A stretch of 13,460 nucleotides of DNA from Sulfuricystis sp964478415 (GCA_964478415.1 CAYZII010000055.1:1-13460); one strand, 5' to 3'. Shown: positions 5,187 through 13,460, counted from the first letter of the stretch. The notes: a model not told the origin generated them from the letters alone. Program-made: numbers and translations.

Positions 5187-6212
5187 TCAGACACTCCAGG
5201 GGGCGATGACAAGCTTGCCGAAGCCTTCGGCGGCGCGCTGCGGGTCTTCGGACGGCAGGCCGGATTCGGCGAGCCGCTTCAGTGATGCGATGTCGCCGGA
5301 AAAATCCTCGAACCAATAGACGCTTCCCGACGGCACGACGCGTTGCGCCGTTTTAGGTTTCTGCGAAACCAGATCCCAGCCCGAGACCGTCTCGGCGCGA
5401 CCGATGCTGGCAGCGACCAGCGTCGCCGGGATTCCTGCTGGCCGCCAGCCATCGGAAAAGACCCCCGGCGTGACGAGCAACAGCCGGAAGCGGCGCTCTT
5501 GTTCGATGCGCTGCCAGTCGGCTTCTGGAAAAGCGAAAGCCAGCTTGCGCAGCACGGCTCCGCGGCCATCCCCTCCCAGCCGCACGAGGCAATCGCCCGG
5601 CAGCTCGGGCGCGCCTTGATAGCCGGCGGCAAAGCCGATGCCATCGGCGAATGCGACGGCTTCGGCGGTGTAGATTCTGCTTTCGGCAGCGGTGCGTTTT
5701 TGGGCATCGAGCGCGATGCCCAGCCGCACCTCGCTTTGCCAGAGATCGCCAGCACGGCAAAGATGGGCCGCGGTGATCGGATCGCCGGCGAGCCAGGCAC
5801 GGATGCCCTCGACGGTGAGCCACAACCCGCCCACCGGCTTGGCGGGTTTGTCTGACGCAAAAACTGGAATTTTCGGCAGCGGATAGCTGGTGGCGATTGG
5901 CTGCGGCAAGGCCGTTGGCCGGGCATAGCGCGCATCGGAGAGATCCTCGCTGGTGACGAGCACGTCGGCCGGCAGTGGCAGCAGCAGTTCGGCACGCTCG
6001 CCCCTGCGCTGCGCCAGACCAAAATGGGTCAGACGGAAAGCGGCGAGGTTCTCCACACTTACGCCTTCGGCGATCAGCCGCGAGCGCAGTGCACCGGCGG
6101 CAAGCGATGGCCAGGGCGGCATCAGCGCGGCCCCATGCGCGCCGGCAGTGCCGAAATGCGGATTGCCGCGCAAGTAGAGGACATCGATCGGTTCGAGAAA
6201 TACGCTCATCAT
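5187..6212 (-). CDS. cmr3: Cmr3, type III-B RAMP subunit binding the crRNA 5' tag
   Basis: This 341-residue protein pairs with Cas10/Cmr2 at the foot of the complex and recognises the crRNA 5' handle. It starts with FLEPIDVLYLRGNPHFGTAG and has the PPWPSLAAGALRSRL segment (residues 33-47) that is characteristic of Cmr3. RRFRLLLVTPGVFSDGWRP in the C-terminal half and the final EGFGKLVIAPWSV are also typical. The ATG at 6212 overlaps the cmr2 TGA (ATGA), with AGGAG 7 bases upstream; a second ATG follows one codon later. No oddities were seen; the length fits the family. Confidence 0.93.
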   Translation of the reverse strand: MMSVFLEPIDVLYLRGNPHFGTAGAHGAALMPPWPSLAAGALRSRLIAEGVSVENLAAFRLTHFGLAQRRGERAELLLPLPADVLVTSEDLSDARYARPTALPQPIATSYPLPKIPVFASDKPAKPVGGLWLTVEGIRAWLAGDPITAAHLCRAGDLWQSEVRLGIALDAQKRTAAESRIYTAEAVAFADGIGFAAGYQGAPELPGDCLVRLGGDGRGAVLRKLAFAFPEADWQRIEQERRFRLLLVTPGVFSDGWRPAGIPATLVAASIGRAETVSGWDLVSQKPKTAQRVVPSGSVYWFEDFSGDIASLKRLAESGLPSEDPQRAAEGFGKLVIAPWSV

Positions 6213-9070
6213 GCTCGTTCTCCTGCGCGGCCCTCGCGGGCGAGGAATTCGGCCACGGCGAGGGTATCGCGAACGATCTCGGTGGGCTTGGTGTTCTCGA
6301 TCGCGCAGGCCAGTTGCGCCAGACGCCGGCCCAAAGCGGCGGCGGTTTCATCACCCTGGCGCTGCAACTGACGCTCGAGGTTGGCGGCGAGCATCTCCTG
6401 CAGCACTTTCCGCCCGATCTGTGCCTCGCTGGGCAAATCGGCGAGCCATCCTTGTGTGATGTAGGCTGCGCGGCGCGAGGTTTTTTGGGCGAAACAGCTG
6501 CGCAGACCAAGCAGCAGCGCCATCGGCGCATCCATCAGATCGCCTTGCAACGCGGTTTTCCACTTTTGGCCGGGGAAGAGCCAAGGCAGCGTCAGTTGCA
6601 CGGCACCTCCCGAGCGCTTGAGCAGGTTGATCGAGAAGGCATCGCGACCCCCGAGCGTCTTCGCGTGTTTTTCGGTCGCGCGCAGCTCGCGCAGCACGCG
6701 CGAGAGCGGCGTTTGGTGATGGGCTACCACGGCACCTGCCGAAGCGGTGGCTTTCTCGCCCATCAACCGCAGCAGACGGTGCGCATAGCGGGCATGACCG
6801 CGACCGAGACGCATGAGGTTGCGTTCGCCCATCAATCCGAGCGTATTTTCGAGCTTCTCGGCTTGTGCCGGCCACACGCCGGAATAAGCGAGGCGCAGCA
6901 GCCACAGGCAGCGCAGGAGATCGTCGACGGCGACCATCGCCAGTACATCGTCTCCGCCGGCATAAATCAGCTTGCCTTTGCACAGGTCTTCAACGACGTG
7001 ACGCGCCAGATGCAGCGCGAAGTCGTTGAGCGCGGCGGAGATCGCTATGTGGCGCGCAGGGGAAACCGGCCGCTGTGATTGGAGATACTCGGCAAGTGCC
7101 GGGAATTTCTGCTTGGTGGCAGCGCGGATCTGCGGATGCCAGGTCTGCTCGAAACGCAGGCCATATGCTTCGGCCGTGCCAGAGAGCCAAGCGCCCATGC
7201 GGTCGCCATCCATCAGGATCAGCGCGTAGTAGGCATCGGGCTTGGCCCCAAGGAGCCCAGGTGCGGCCAGCCGGCGGGCGGCGCGCTCTTCATTCTCGGC
7301 TTCGTCGAGCCAGGCGGGCAGCGAGCGCGCCAGTCGCTTGGTTTGCGGCGATTTATCGGAGAGCTTTTTGACAAGACGGCGCGGCAGCGCAGTCGGTGTT
7401 TGCGCTTCGGGGAGAAGATCGGCGCGGCCGGCATCGGCATCGATGAAGCGTTCGAGCGCGCCGGCCATCGCCAGCGTGTGCGTCGAGACGACATAGCGCT
7501 GCACGTTGATGCCGAGCGAAGCGAGCTCTTTGGCGAAATGGCGCGGCCAGAAGCGCTTGAGCATCGCCAGTGCCGACAGATGCTCGCCTTTCTTGAGCAG
7601 CCCCGGAAAGTGCTGTGCCGCCTTCGCCCACAGCGTCAGGCTGCGCTCGCCGCGCGGCAGGCATAGCTGCGCCCGATCGGTAGTCAGCCACTCTGCCTCG
7701 GCGGTGAGATCGCAGCGGAAGCCTTCGCTTGGGTGCGCGTCGAACGGGCGCACCGATTTCGCCGCGGCGGCGACGCGATCGAGCAGATCGTAGAGCGCCG
7801 GATAAAGCACGCCGGGATTGGGGGCGAAGATCGTCGCCTCCTCTACGACGAGCGTTCTGGAGAGCAGCCGCCAGGCAGCGGTGCCCAAGAATCCCGGCTG
7901 TTCGACATCGCCAAAGAAAGGCCGGCTCGCTTCGGCAAGCGCCGTTTGCTCCGCTAGCGCCTTGCCATCCTTATCGCGCGCGATGAGGGAGAAGGGCACG
8001 GCAGCCCAATGCACTTCGGGGAAGCCGCCAAGCTGCTCATCGATCTGCGCATGACAGGGCAGCGCCGGATCGTTCGGTATGCCGGTTTTATCCAACAGTT
8101 CGGCGAGCATCGAGCGGGCGGTCTCGCGTACCCAGTCACGTACCGCATGGGTTACATTCTTCGCCAGTTCCCTGGCGCGTCCGGCAGGTACCAGCGCGAC
8201 GAACTTGTTGGGCAGCGCCGCCATGAAGAGCGGGTTGGCATCGGTCTTGTCTTTGGCCCAGTCGGCCTCGGCAAAACGTTCGGCGGGAAGCTTGATTTCA
8301 TCCCGCAGCCACAGATCGACTTGCGGTACACCGCGCAGCTGCGGATAAATCACAGCATCGGGGCCGAGTTCACTGGCGATGACTTTGAGCCCCTCCCAGG
8401 CGATGCGCGAGAGCAGATGCGAGCCGGCCCACAGATCCGAGGTGCTGCGCGCTGCGGCGATGAAGTCCTGCACCGGCCCAAAGCTCATCGCCAGCAGCGC
8501 AGCATCATCATCCGTGGCGAAGGCGGCGGCAAACGCGCTCGACAGATCCAGGTGCGCCCAGATCGTATGATCAGGAAGGCGTGTGTCGGCCGGCAGCAGT
8601 TGCCATAGCGATGGCAGATCGGTGCCGTTAAGTTGCGGGCCGAAACGCCAGAAACTGAGCGCCGTCTTCTTCGCATCGATCGCGCCGTTTTCCTTGACGA
8701 TCAGCTCGTCGAAATGGACTTCGGAGAGCGCGCGAATCTGCGCCGGTTCGATCTCGCTGAGTTTGCGCAAATCGTATTCCTCGCCCGACAGCGGATGAAT
8801 CAGCACCGGCTGCTCGTCGAAACGCACGCTCGCCCAGTCATCGCGCTTGCCGCCGCCAAACTGCGGCCGATCGGCAGCCGCTGCCCAGCGGTCGGCCTGT
8901 TTGACAGCTGCTTGAATCTTCTCGGGTACGCCAGAGGGGAAGAGGGTTTGCCGCAGCGCGCGCACCGTGCCGCCTTCGTGACCGGCCGGATCGCGCATCA
9001 GGACCAGCGCCTTTTCCGCCGGATCGTGCGTCCAGGCGGCGAGTTTGGCGAGCCAAAGGTTCTCATTCAT
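6209..9070 (-). CDS. cmr2: Cas10/Cmr2, type III-B signature subunit with cyclase GGDD motif and HD pair
   Basis: This 953-residue protein is the large subunit that senses target RNA and makes cyclic oligoadenylate second messengers. The N-terminus carries AAWTHDPAEKALVL with H15-D16, the HD-nuclease signature pair. MSFGPVQDFIAAARSTSDLW (195-214) is a conserved Cas10 segment of the first palm domain. The second palm has MDGDRMGAWLSG (D621 and D623) and KLIYAGGDDVLAM with GGDD at 705-708; both are intact, so cyclase activity is expected. ATG 9070 has GGAG 8 bases upstream and overlaps the cmr1 stop by 8 bp. A longer in-frame start near 9118 lacks that support. Whether the HD domain actually cuts DNA is uncertain, because many Cmr2 HD domains do not. 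An intact cyclase fits the presence of Csx16. Confidence 0.96.
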   Translation of the reverse strand: MNENLWLAKLAAWTHDPAEKALVLMRDPAGHEGGTVRALRQTLFPSGVPEKIQAAVKQADRWAAAADRPQFGGGKRDDWASVRFDEQPVLIHPLSGEEYDLRKLSEIEPAQIRALSEVHFDELIVKENGAIDAKKTALSFWRFGPQLNGTDLPSLWQLLPADTRLPDHTIWAHLDLSSAFAAAFATDDDAALLAMSFGPVQDFIAAARSTSDLWAGSHLLSRIAWEGLKVIASELGPDAVIYPQLRGVPQVDLWLRDEIKLPAERFAEADWAKDKTDANPLFMAALPNKFVALVPAGRARELAKNVTHAVRDWVRETARSMLAELLDKTGIPNDPALPCHAQIDEQLGGFPEVHWAAVPFSLIARDKDGKALAEQTALAEASRPFFGDVEQPGFLGTAAWRLLSRTLVVEEATIFAPNPGVLYPALYDLLDRVAAAAKSVRPFDAHPSEGFRCDLTAEAEWLTTDRAQLCLPRGERSLTLWAKAAQHFPGLLKKGEHLSALAMLKRFWPRHFAKELASLGINVQRYVVSTHTLAMAGALERFIDADAGRADLLPEAQTPTALPRRLVKKLSDKSPQTKRLARSLPAWLDEAENEERAARRLAAPGLLGAKPDAYYALILMDGDRMGAWLSGTAEAYGLRFEQTWHPQIRAATKQKFPALAEYLQSQRPVSPARHIAISAALNDFALHLARHVVEDLCKGKLIYAGGDDVLAMVAVDDLLRCLWLLRLAYSGVWPAQAEKLENTLGLMGERNLMRLGRGHARYAHRLLRLMGEKATASAGAVVAHHQTPLSRVLRELRATEKHAKTLGGRDAFSINLLKRSGGAVQLTLPWLFPGQKWKTALQGDLMDAPMALLLGLRSCFAQKTSRRAAYITQGWLADLPSEAQIGRKVLQEMLAANLERQLQRQGDETAAALGRRLAQLACAIENTKPTEIVRDTLAVAEFLAREGRAGERA

Positions 9071-10103
9071 GGCTGGCTCCGAGGCGTTGCAGGTTGCTGT
9101 TCTGATCGAGCCAGGCATGGATGTCTTCCCACACAGTCAGTTGATCGATGTGGCCCATGTTCAGTGGGCAGGCGTGCGGCGTGTGATAGATGCGGGCGCG
9201 CAGGCCGTTGCCCTCGGCAAAGAGCTTGAAGCGTAGCTGGTTGGCGAAGCGGGCTTGGCCGCCCAACCCATCGATGGCGTGGTTGGTGACCGGGTAGGCG
9301 AGCAGGTGGCGTTTCTGCGCCTCCTGATGGGGTTGTCTGCCATCAAAAGGCAGATGCGTGCGAAAACCGATCTTTATTTTGGCTAGGAAAGTCATTGCCT
9401 CTTTCCAGTCGGGAAAATGTTTGTTGCTGTGCCAGATCAGCGGGCCTCGTGCGTCCTGGCCGATCGCATGGGGCCAATCGAGCGCGAGACAGGCATTCAA
9501 CGGGCGCAGCACGGCAGCGAGCTGCGGATGATCCGGTCGCAGCGGTTCCAACCCTAGTTCCAACGAACCCCAGCCGTTGCGGCTTCTGCCGCCGATGGTG
9601 CCGAACCAGTCGATCAGTTGCAGCACTTGCGGAATAAGGGCTTCCGTTTCCGGCCAGGCGAGGCTGAGCGTATTGCTCTCGTTAGCTTGCAGCGCAGTGT
9701 TCCTTTTCAGCACGGTGGTGCCTGCCTGGCGGTCGAGTGGGCCATAGCCGAGGTATAGGAAACTACCAACTTTACGTTGCACTTCAGGATGAAAAAGCTT
9801 CGGGTCTTGTTGCGGCCATTGGCGTATCCCGGCCTGCCAGTGCGCAAGCGACAGTCTTATTTTGCTCTGGCAAAAGCGGGATCGATGGTTTTGCTCTTCC
9901 AGCCATGCGTTGCCAAAGAGCAGTCCCTCGCGTTCCCTGAGCTGCTGATGACTATAGCCATGTTGCGGGGCGGCAGCGATGCGCCACCACTCGCGCAGCA
10001 GGGCCTTGAACGGCGGCGTGCGCCAGACGCCGGATTGGTCGGCGCCGCCGAGAAAGGTCGGCGCGAGCAACCGGATAGCGATTTCACGTCGTTCCAGTTT
10101 CAT
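9063..10103 (-). CDS. cmr1: Cmr1, type III-B RAMP subunit at the target 5' end
   Basis: This 346-residue first gene of the cmr operon encodes the head subunit, which with Cmr6 contacts the 3' end of the crRNA. The N-terminus ERREIAIRLLAPTFLGGADQ followed by WRTPPFKALLREWWRI is the Cmr1 hallmark. The glycine-rich GGRSRNGWGS loop lies at residues 171-180. ATG 10103 has GGGAGG 7 bases upstream (10111-10116), the strongest ribosome binding site in the operon. Base composition is visibly less GC-rich than neighbouring genes: 25 G+C of 60 at 9361-9420, against 47 of 60 in pabB at 12601-12660. This fits horizontally acquired DNA. No catalytic role is known for Cmr1. Confidence 0.94.
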   Translation of the reverse strand: MKLERREIAIRLLAPTFLGGADQSGVWRTPPFKALLREWWRIAAAPQHGYSHQQLREREGLLFGNAWLEEQNHRSRFCQSKIRLSLAHWQAGIRQWPQQDPKLFHPEVQRKVGSFLYLGYGPLDRQAGTTVLKRNTALQANESNTLSLAWPETEALIPQVLQLIDWFGTIGGRSRNGWGSLELGLEPLRPDHPQLAAVLRPLNACLALDWPHAIGQDARGPLIWHSNKHFPDWKEAMTFLAKIKIGFRTHLPFDGRQPHQEAQKRHLLAYPVTNHAIDGLGGQARFANQLRFKLFAEGNGLRARIYHTPHACPLNMGHIDQLTVWEDIHAWLDQNSNLQRLGASHE

Positions 10104-10110
10104 TCGTGAT

Positions 10111-10132
10111 CCTCCCTTTTTCCGTCATTATG
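10111..10132 (-). promoter_or_regulatory. Candidate cmr promoter -10 element and cmr1 ribosome binding site
   Basis: On the minus strand, CATAAT (10127-10132) resembles a -10 box. The ribosome binding site GGGAGG (10111-10116) lies 7 bases before cmr1 ATG 10103. A start of transcription near 10119 would give a short leader. No convincing -35 hexamer is found 17 bases upstream (CTATCG or similar), so the promoter is weak, activator-dependent, or elsewhere. Confidence 0.35.
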
Positions 10133-10157
10133 CCAAAGAGAATTTTTCGCGATAGCC

Positions 10158-10173
10158 CCGGCAAGCTTGCCGG
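10158..10173. promoter_or_regulatory. 16-bp perfect palindrome between cmr1 and cobQ
   Basis: CCGGCAAGCTTGCCGG is fully self-complementary. It lies about 55 bp upstream of the cmr1 start and about 100 bp upstream of cobQ, just upstream of the possible -10 of cmr1. It has no T-run on either side, so it does not look like a terminator. A dimeric repressor or activator site is possible, but a chance hairpin cannot be excluded. The rest of 10104-10274 shows no small ORF that I can support. Confidence 0.35.
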
Positions 10174-10274
10174 CGTTTCATTCTTATGGAAGTGTCCGGC
10201 GTGGGCAGAGAAGCCGGGCAATCGGCTAGTCGCCGCGACGCTGACGCGATCCGGCAAGGTGCACCGGTGGGAAA

Positions 10275-11741
10275 ATGCACCCCATGAAGGCATTGATGAT
10301 CCAGGGCTGCACCTCGGATGCCGGCAAGAGCGTGATCGTCGCGGCGCTGTGCCGCATCTTGCATCGCCGCGGCGTCAGGGTTGCACCGTTCAAGCCGCAG
10401 AACATGGCGCTCAACTCGGCTGTCACCGTCGAGGGTGGCGAGATCGGCCGCGCCCAAGCGCTGCAGGCGCAGGCAGCGGGCTTGCCACCGCGCGTCGATT
10501 TCAATCCTGTTCTACTGAAACCTTCGTCGGATCGTCGCGCCCAGGTGATCCTCCACGGCAAGGTGGCGGCCGACCTCGACGCGCGCGCCTACCACGACTT
10601 CAAGCGCGTGGCGATGGCGGCGGTGCTCGAATCCTGGAGCCGGCTGACCGAAGAGTTCGACTGCCTGATCGTCGAAGGCGCGGGCAGCCCGGCGGAAGTC
10701 AATCTCAGAGACCGCGACATCGCGAACATGGGTTTTGCCGAAGCCGTCGACATCCCGGTCTGGCTGGTAGGTGACATCGACCGCGGCGGTGTGTTGGCGC
10801 ATTTCGTCGGCACGCTTGCATGTCTTTCGGAAAGCGAACGGGCGCGTATTACGGGCTTCGTCGTGAATCGCTTTCGTGGCGACATCAAACTACTCGAACC
10901 CGGCCTCGACTGGCTGACACAGCGCACCGGCAAGCCGCTGCTCGGCGTGGTGCCCTACCTGCACGGTTTGTTCCTCGACGCCGAGGACGCGCTGGAACAC
11001 CATGTCGAGCGCGCAGGCGTAGCGAAGCTTATCGTCGCGGCATTCGCCTTTCCGCGCATCTCGAACGCCACCGATCTCGATGCGCTGCGGCTGTCTCCGC
11101 AGGTCGATTTCCGCTGGATCGGGCCGGGGCAGCCGCTGCCGCCGTGCGATCTCGTCGTTCTGCCCGGCTCGAAGGCGGTGCAGGCCGATCTGGCCTGGCT
11201 GCGCGCGCAGGGGCATGAAGCCGCCATCAAGCGCCACCTGCGCTACGGCGGCAAGCTGATCGGCATCTGCGGTGGTTTTCAGATGCTCGGCAAGGCCATC
11301 CACGACCCGCTCGGCCTCGAAGGCCAGCCAGGCCGCAGCGCGGGCCTGGCTCTCATCGATTGTGAGACCACGCTGATGGCCGACAAGCACTTGCGCAATG
11401 TTACTGGCATGCTGAAAGTCGGCGCTGGCGGCACGGCACGCCTGCAAGGCTATGAGATTCACATGGGCGTAACCGAAGGAGCGGCGCTTTCCAGACCCGT
11501 CGCGCTGTTCGACGATGGCCGCAGCGATGGCGCTCTCTCCGACGATGGCCAGATCCTTGGCAGCTACTGCCACGGCCTGTTCGATCACCCAGAGGCTTTC
11601 GCTGCGCTGATGCGTTGGGCAGGCGCGAAGAACGTTGCGCCCGTCGATGTCGCCGCGCGCCGCGAAGCGGATCTGGAACGGCTTGCCGCTGCGGTGGAAG
11701 CCGCTTGCGGCGCGGCGCTCGAGCCGCTGTTGGCGCGATGA
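10275..11741 (+). CDS. cobQ: Cobyric acid synthase (adenosylcobyrinate a,c-diamide amidotransferase)
   Basis: This 488-residue enzyme amidates the b, d, e and g carboxylates of adenosylcobyrinic acid a,c-diamide, using glutamine and ATP, in cobalamin synthesis (also called CbiP). The N-terminal synthetase domain opens with MIQGCTSDAGKSVIVAALCR, the P-loop-like nucleotide site. FNPVLLKPSSD and the VEGAGSPAEVNLRDRDIANM-type stretch follow. The C-terminal glutaminase domain has the catalytic nucleophile C332 in GICGGFQMLG and H433 in YCHGLFDHP. ATG 10284 (MKALMIQG) is an equally plausible start that fits the family's N-terminus. Its TGA overlaps the next ATG. I see no convincing cobalamin riboswitch in the 171 bp upstream. 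The gene belongs to the chromosomal backbone, not the CRISPR island. Confidence 0.95.
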   Translation: MHPMKALMIQGCTSDAGKSVIVAALCRILHRRGVRVAPFKPQNMALNSAVTVEGGEIGRAQALQAQAAGLPPRVDFNPVLLKPSSDRRAQVILHGKVAADLDARAYHDFKRVAMAAVLESWSRLTEEFDCLIVEGAGSPAEVNLRDRDIANMGFAEAVDIPVWLVGDIDRGGVLAHFVGTLACLSESERARITGFVVNRFRGDIKLLEPGLDWLTQRTGKPLLGVVPYLHGLFLDAEDALEHHVERAGVAKLIVAAFAFPRISNATDLDALRLSPQVDFRWIGPGQPLPPCDLVVLPGSKAVQADLAWLRAQGHEAAIKRHLRYGGKLIGICGGFQMLGKAIHDPLGLEGQPGRSAGLALIDCETTLMADKHLRNVTGMLKVGAGGTARLQGYEIHMGVTEGAALSRPVALFDDGRSDGALSDDGQILGSYCHGLFDHPEAFAALMRWAGAKNVAPVDVAARREADLERLAAAVEAACGAALEPLLAR

Positions 11742-13460
11742 GAGCCTGGCTCGATTTCCCGCAGGCCGACGGCAGGCTGCAGCTTGCCTTCGCTGCGCCG
11801 TGCGGGTGGCATGTGGCGGAAAGTCCCGACGAGGTGCTGCGCGTGCTCGATTTGGCTTTTGCGGCATCCCGCGCCGGGCGTTGGGCCGTCGGCTTCGTCA
11901 CTTACGAAGCGGCGCCGGCTTTCGACCCAGCCTTCAGCGTTCTGCCGGCCAAAGGGCCTTTGCCACTTGCGGCTTTCGCGCTTTTCGATCAGGCTGGGCC
12001 TTTTGTGCCGCGTGTGGTGAAGGGCGGTTTCCATTGTGGCCCCTGGCACATCGCCACCGACGAGGCAGCCGCCCGCGCGGCCATCGAGAGCTTGCGACGC
12101 CGCATCGCCGACGGCGAGTTCTATCAGGTGAATCTGACCACGCGCCTCACGGTGGAATGCTCGGGTGACGGCATGGCGATGTTCGCTGCGTTGCACAGCG
12201 CCCAGCCGCAAAGTTTCGGCCTGCACCTGCAGCATGACGATTGGGAGATCCTGTCGGTTTCGCCGGAGCTTTTCTTCGACTGGCGAGCGGACGGCACACT
12301 GACGACGCGCCCGATGAAAGGCACTGCGCCGCGTCATGCCGACCCTCGGCTGGATGCAACGGCGGCAGCCGCGCTGCGTGAGTCGGAGAAAGAACGCGCC
12401 GAAAACCTGATGATCGTCGATCTCTTGCGCAACGATGTTTCGCGCATCGCGCGCCTTGGCTCGGTGCGCGTGCCGGAGTTGTTCGCGCTCGATGCGCTGT
12501 CGACCGCCTGGCAGATGAGTTCGACGGTGCAATGCACGACCCAGCCTGGCATCGGATTGAGCGAGGTCTTTCGCGCCCTGTTCCCGTGTGGTTCGGTCAC
12601 CGGCGCGCCGAAGATCGCCGCAATGCGTGCGATCGCCGCGCTGGAGACGGCGCCGCGCGGCGCCTATTGTGGCGCGTTGGGAGTGATCCGGCCGGGCGGA
12701 CACGCCACTTTCAGCGTCGGCATCCGCACCGTGGTAATCGACCGCCGCCGGGGGATGGCCGAATGCGGCGTCGGCAGCGGCATCGTATGCGACTCGCGGG
12801 CTGAGGCCGAATATGCCGAATGGCTGATCAAGCGCCGTTTCCTGCTACGTGCCACAGCCAGCTTCGAGTTGTTGGAAACGCTGGCGCTCCACGATGGGCA
12901 ATATGTGCTGCGTGCGCGGCATTGTGCGCGCCTTGCCGAAGCAGCCGAACATTTCGGCTTCGTCCATGACAAGGCAGAGGTGGCCGCCGCGCTCGATGCG
13001 CTCGCCGCTTCCCATCCTCACGGCCTTTGGCGGGTGCGGTTGCTGCTCGATCGGCACGGCGAGGTGCGCAGCGAAATCTTCCCGCTGGAACCCTGTCCGG
13101 CTGAAGTGCCCATCGTGCTGGCCGACCAGCCGATCGAGGGGGAAGCCGAGTTTCTCCATTACAAGACCACCGAGCGCGCCGCTTATGCGCCATTCGCGCC
13201 GCCGCCGGGCGTGTTCGATACGCTGCTGTGGAATGCCAATGGCGAGATCACCGAATTCACGCGCGGCAACGTCGTCGTCGAGCTCGAGGGCGAACGCGTC
13301 ACGCCGCCGCTTGCAGCGGGCCTGCTGCCGGGCGTGCTGCGCGCCGAGCTCATTGCGCGCGGCGAGATCGTCGAGCGCAGCGTGCGGCTCGAAGACCTGT
13401 CGCGCGTGACCAAACTGTGGTTCATCAACAGCGTGCGCGGGTGGGTGCAGGCACGTCTCA
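11738..13460 (+). CDS. pabB: Fused aminodeoxychorismate synthase component I / aminodeoxychorismate lyase (PabB-PabC), truncated at window end
   Basis: The frame from ATG 11738 stays open to the window end (574 residues). Residues 1 to about 370 are a chorismate-utilising PabB. They include EFYQVNLTTRLT, SVSPELFFDW, TRPMKGTAPRHADP (K194 matches the active-site lysine of PabB PIKGT motifs) and CGSVTGAPKIAAM. Then follows a class IV aminotransferase-like PabC domain: FELLETLALHDG, FLHYKTTERAAYA with K476 as the likely PLP lysine, and EITEFTRGNVVVELEG. The fusion would turn chorismate plus ammonia (from a PabA partner) into 4-aminobenzoate for folate. Start and cobQ stop overlap (ATGA), so the two are co-translated. 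Only a short C-terminus is missing. No frameshift was found. Confidence 0.93.
   Translation, partial: MRAWLDFPQADGRLQLAFAAPCGWHVAESPDEVLRVLDLAFAASRAGRWAVGFVTYEAAPAFDPAFSVLPAKGPLPLAAFALFDQAGPFVPRVVKGGFHCGPWHIATDEAAARAAIESLRRRIADGEFYQVNLTTRLTVECSGDGMAMFAALHSAQPQSFGLHLQHDDWEILSVSPELFFDWRADGTLTTRPMKGTAPRHADPRLDATAAAALRESEKERAENLMIVDLLRNDVSRIARLGSVRVPELFALDALSTAWQMSSTVQCTTQPGIGLSEVFRALFPCGSVTGAPKIAAMRAIAALETAPRGAYCGALGVIRPGGHATFSVGIRTVVIDRRRGMAECGVGSGIVCDSRAEAEYAEWLIKRRFLLRATASFELLETLALHDGQYVLRARHCARLAEAAEHFGFVHDKAEVAAALDALAASHPHGLWRVRLLLDRHGEVRSEIFPLEPCPAEVPIVLADQPIEGEAEFLHYKTTERAAYAPFAPPPGVFDTLLWNANGEITEFTRGNVVVELEGERVTPPLAAGLLPGVLRAELIARGEIVERSVRLEDLSRVTKLWFINSVRGWVQARL

Noticed and set aside
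9071..9118. Longer cmr2 start upstream of 9070
   Set aside because: The Cmr2 N-terminus NENLWLAKLAAWTHDP starts naturally at 9070 with a GGAG 8 bases upstream. The extension would lie inside the cmr1 coding end.
10174..10274. Possible cobalamin riboswitch upstream of cobQ
   Set aside because: Some GC-rich pieces (GCTGACGCG near 10240) resemble parts of the element, but the conserved core and the GCCACTG-like end are not there in order.
10106..10774. Rightward 222-residue frame overlapping the cobQ start
   Set aside because: It runs out of frame through the conserved CobQ nucleotide-binding domain and has no family signature.
11585..12703. Leftward 372-residue open frame across the cobQ-pabB junction
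   Set aside because: Arg- and His-rich composition with no recognisable motif, opposite two well-conserved genes.
1..13460. CRISPR array, transposase, tRNA or rRNA
   Set aside because: No regularly spaced repeats, no transposase or integrase motifs and no tRNA-like sequence were found by eye on either strand.

Overview
The window is one side of a type III-B (Cmr) CRISPR-Cas locus in a GC-rich bacterial chromosome, bordered on the right by housekeeping cofactor genes. High GC, the style of the cobyric acid synthase and the fused aminodeoxychorismate synthase/lyase, and the Csx16 and Cmr sequences suggest a proteobacterium, most likely a betaproteobacterium. That placement is inference from sequence style; no marker gene is present. 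A run of 100 N at 3921-4020 marks a draft scaffold or MAG.

Layout, left to right. (1) 1-915, minus strand: an AbrB-type antitoxin, a PIN-domain VapC-like toxin and a 3'-truncated csx16 (predicted cyclic-oligoadenylate ring nuclease) are joined by two successive ATGA stop/start overlaps. (2) 971-1897, minus: cas6, the pre-crRNA endoribonuclease. (3) 1976-2676, plus: a second toxin-antitoxin pair (Phd/YefM-type antitoxin plus another PIN toxin). It is divergent from cas6, convergent with cmr6, and coupled by a GTGA overlap. (4) 10103 down to 2682, minus: a complete, tightly packed cmr1-cmr2(cas10)-cmr3-cmr4-cmr5-cmr6 operon in canonical order. Cmr5 is interrupted by the assembly gap. (5) 10104-10274: divergent intergenic region with a 16-bp perfect palindrome and a candidate cmr promoter. 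(6) 10275-13460, plus: cobQ (cobyric acid synthase) translationally coupled to a pabB-pabC fusion that runs off the window.

How it works together. Cas6 should cut pre-crRNA, and Cmr1-6 should assemble on the crRNA and cut target RNA through the Cmr4 backbone. Cas10/Cmr2 keeps both an N-terminal HD pair and an intact GGDD cyclase motif, so it should be able to make cyclic oligoadenylate. Csx16 would switch that signal off. The signal-activated (CARF) effector, any CRISPR array and any cas1/cas2 are not in the window and may lie left of position 1.

The most unusual aspect is that two different PIN-type toxin-antitoxin modules flank cas6. One is translationally fused to the ring-nuclease gene, which has no visible ribosome binding site of its own. 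The other shares its control region with cas6. This suggests an addiction or sensing link between toxin-antitoxin control and type III CRISPR signalling.
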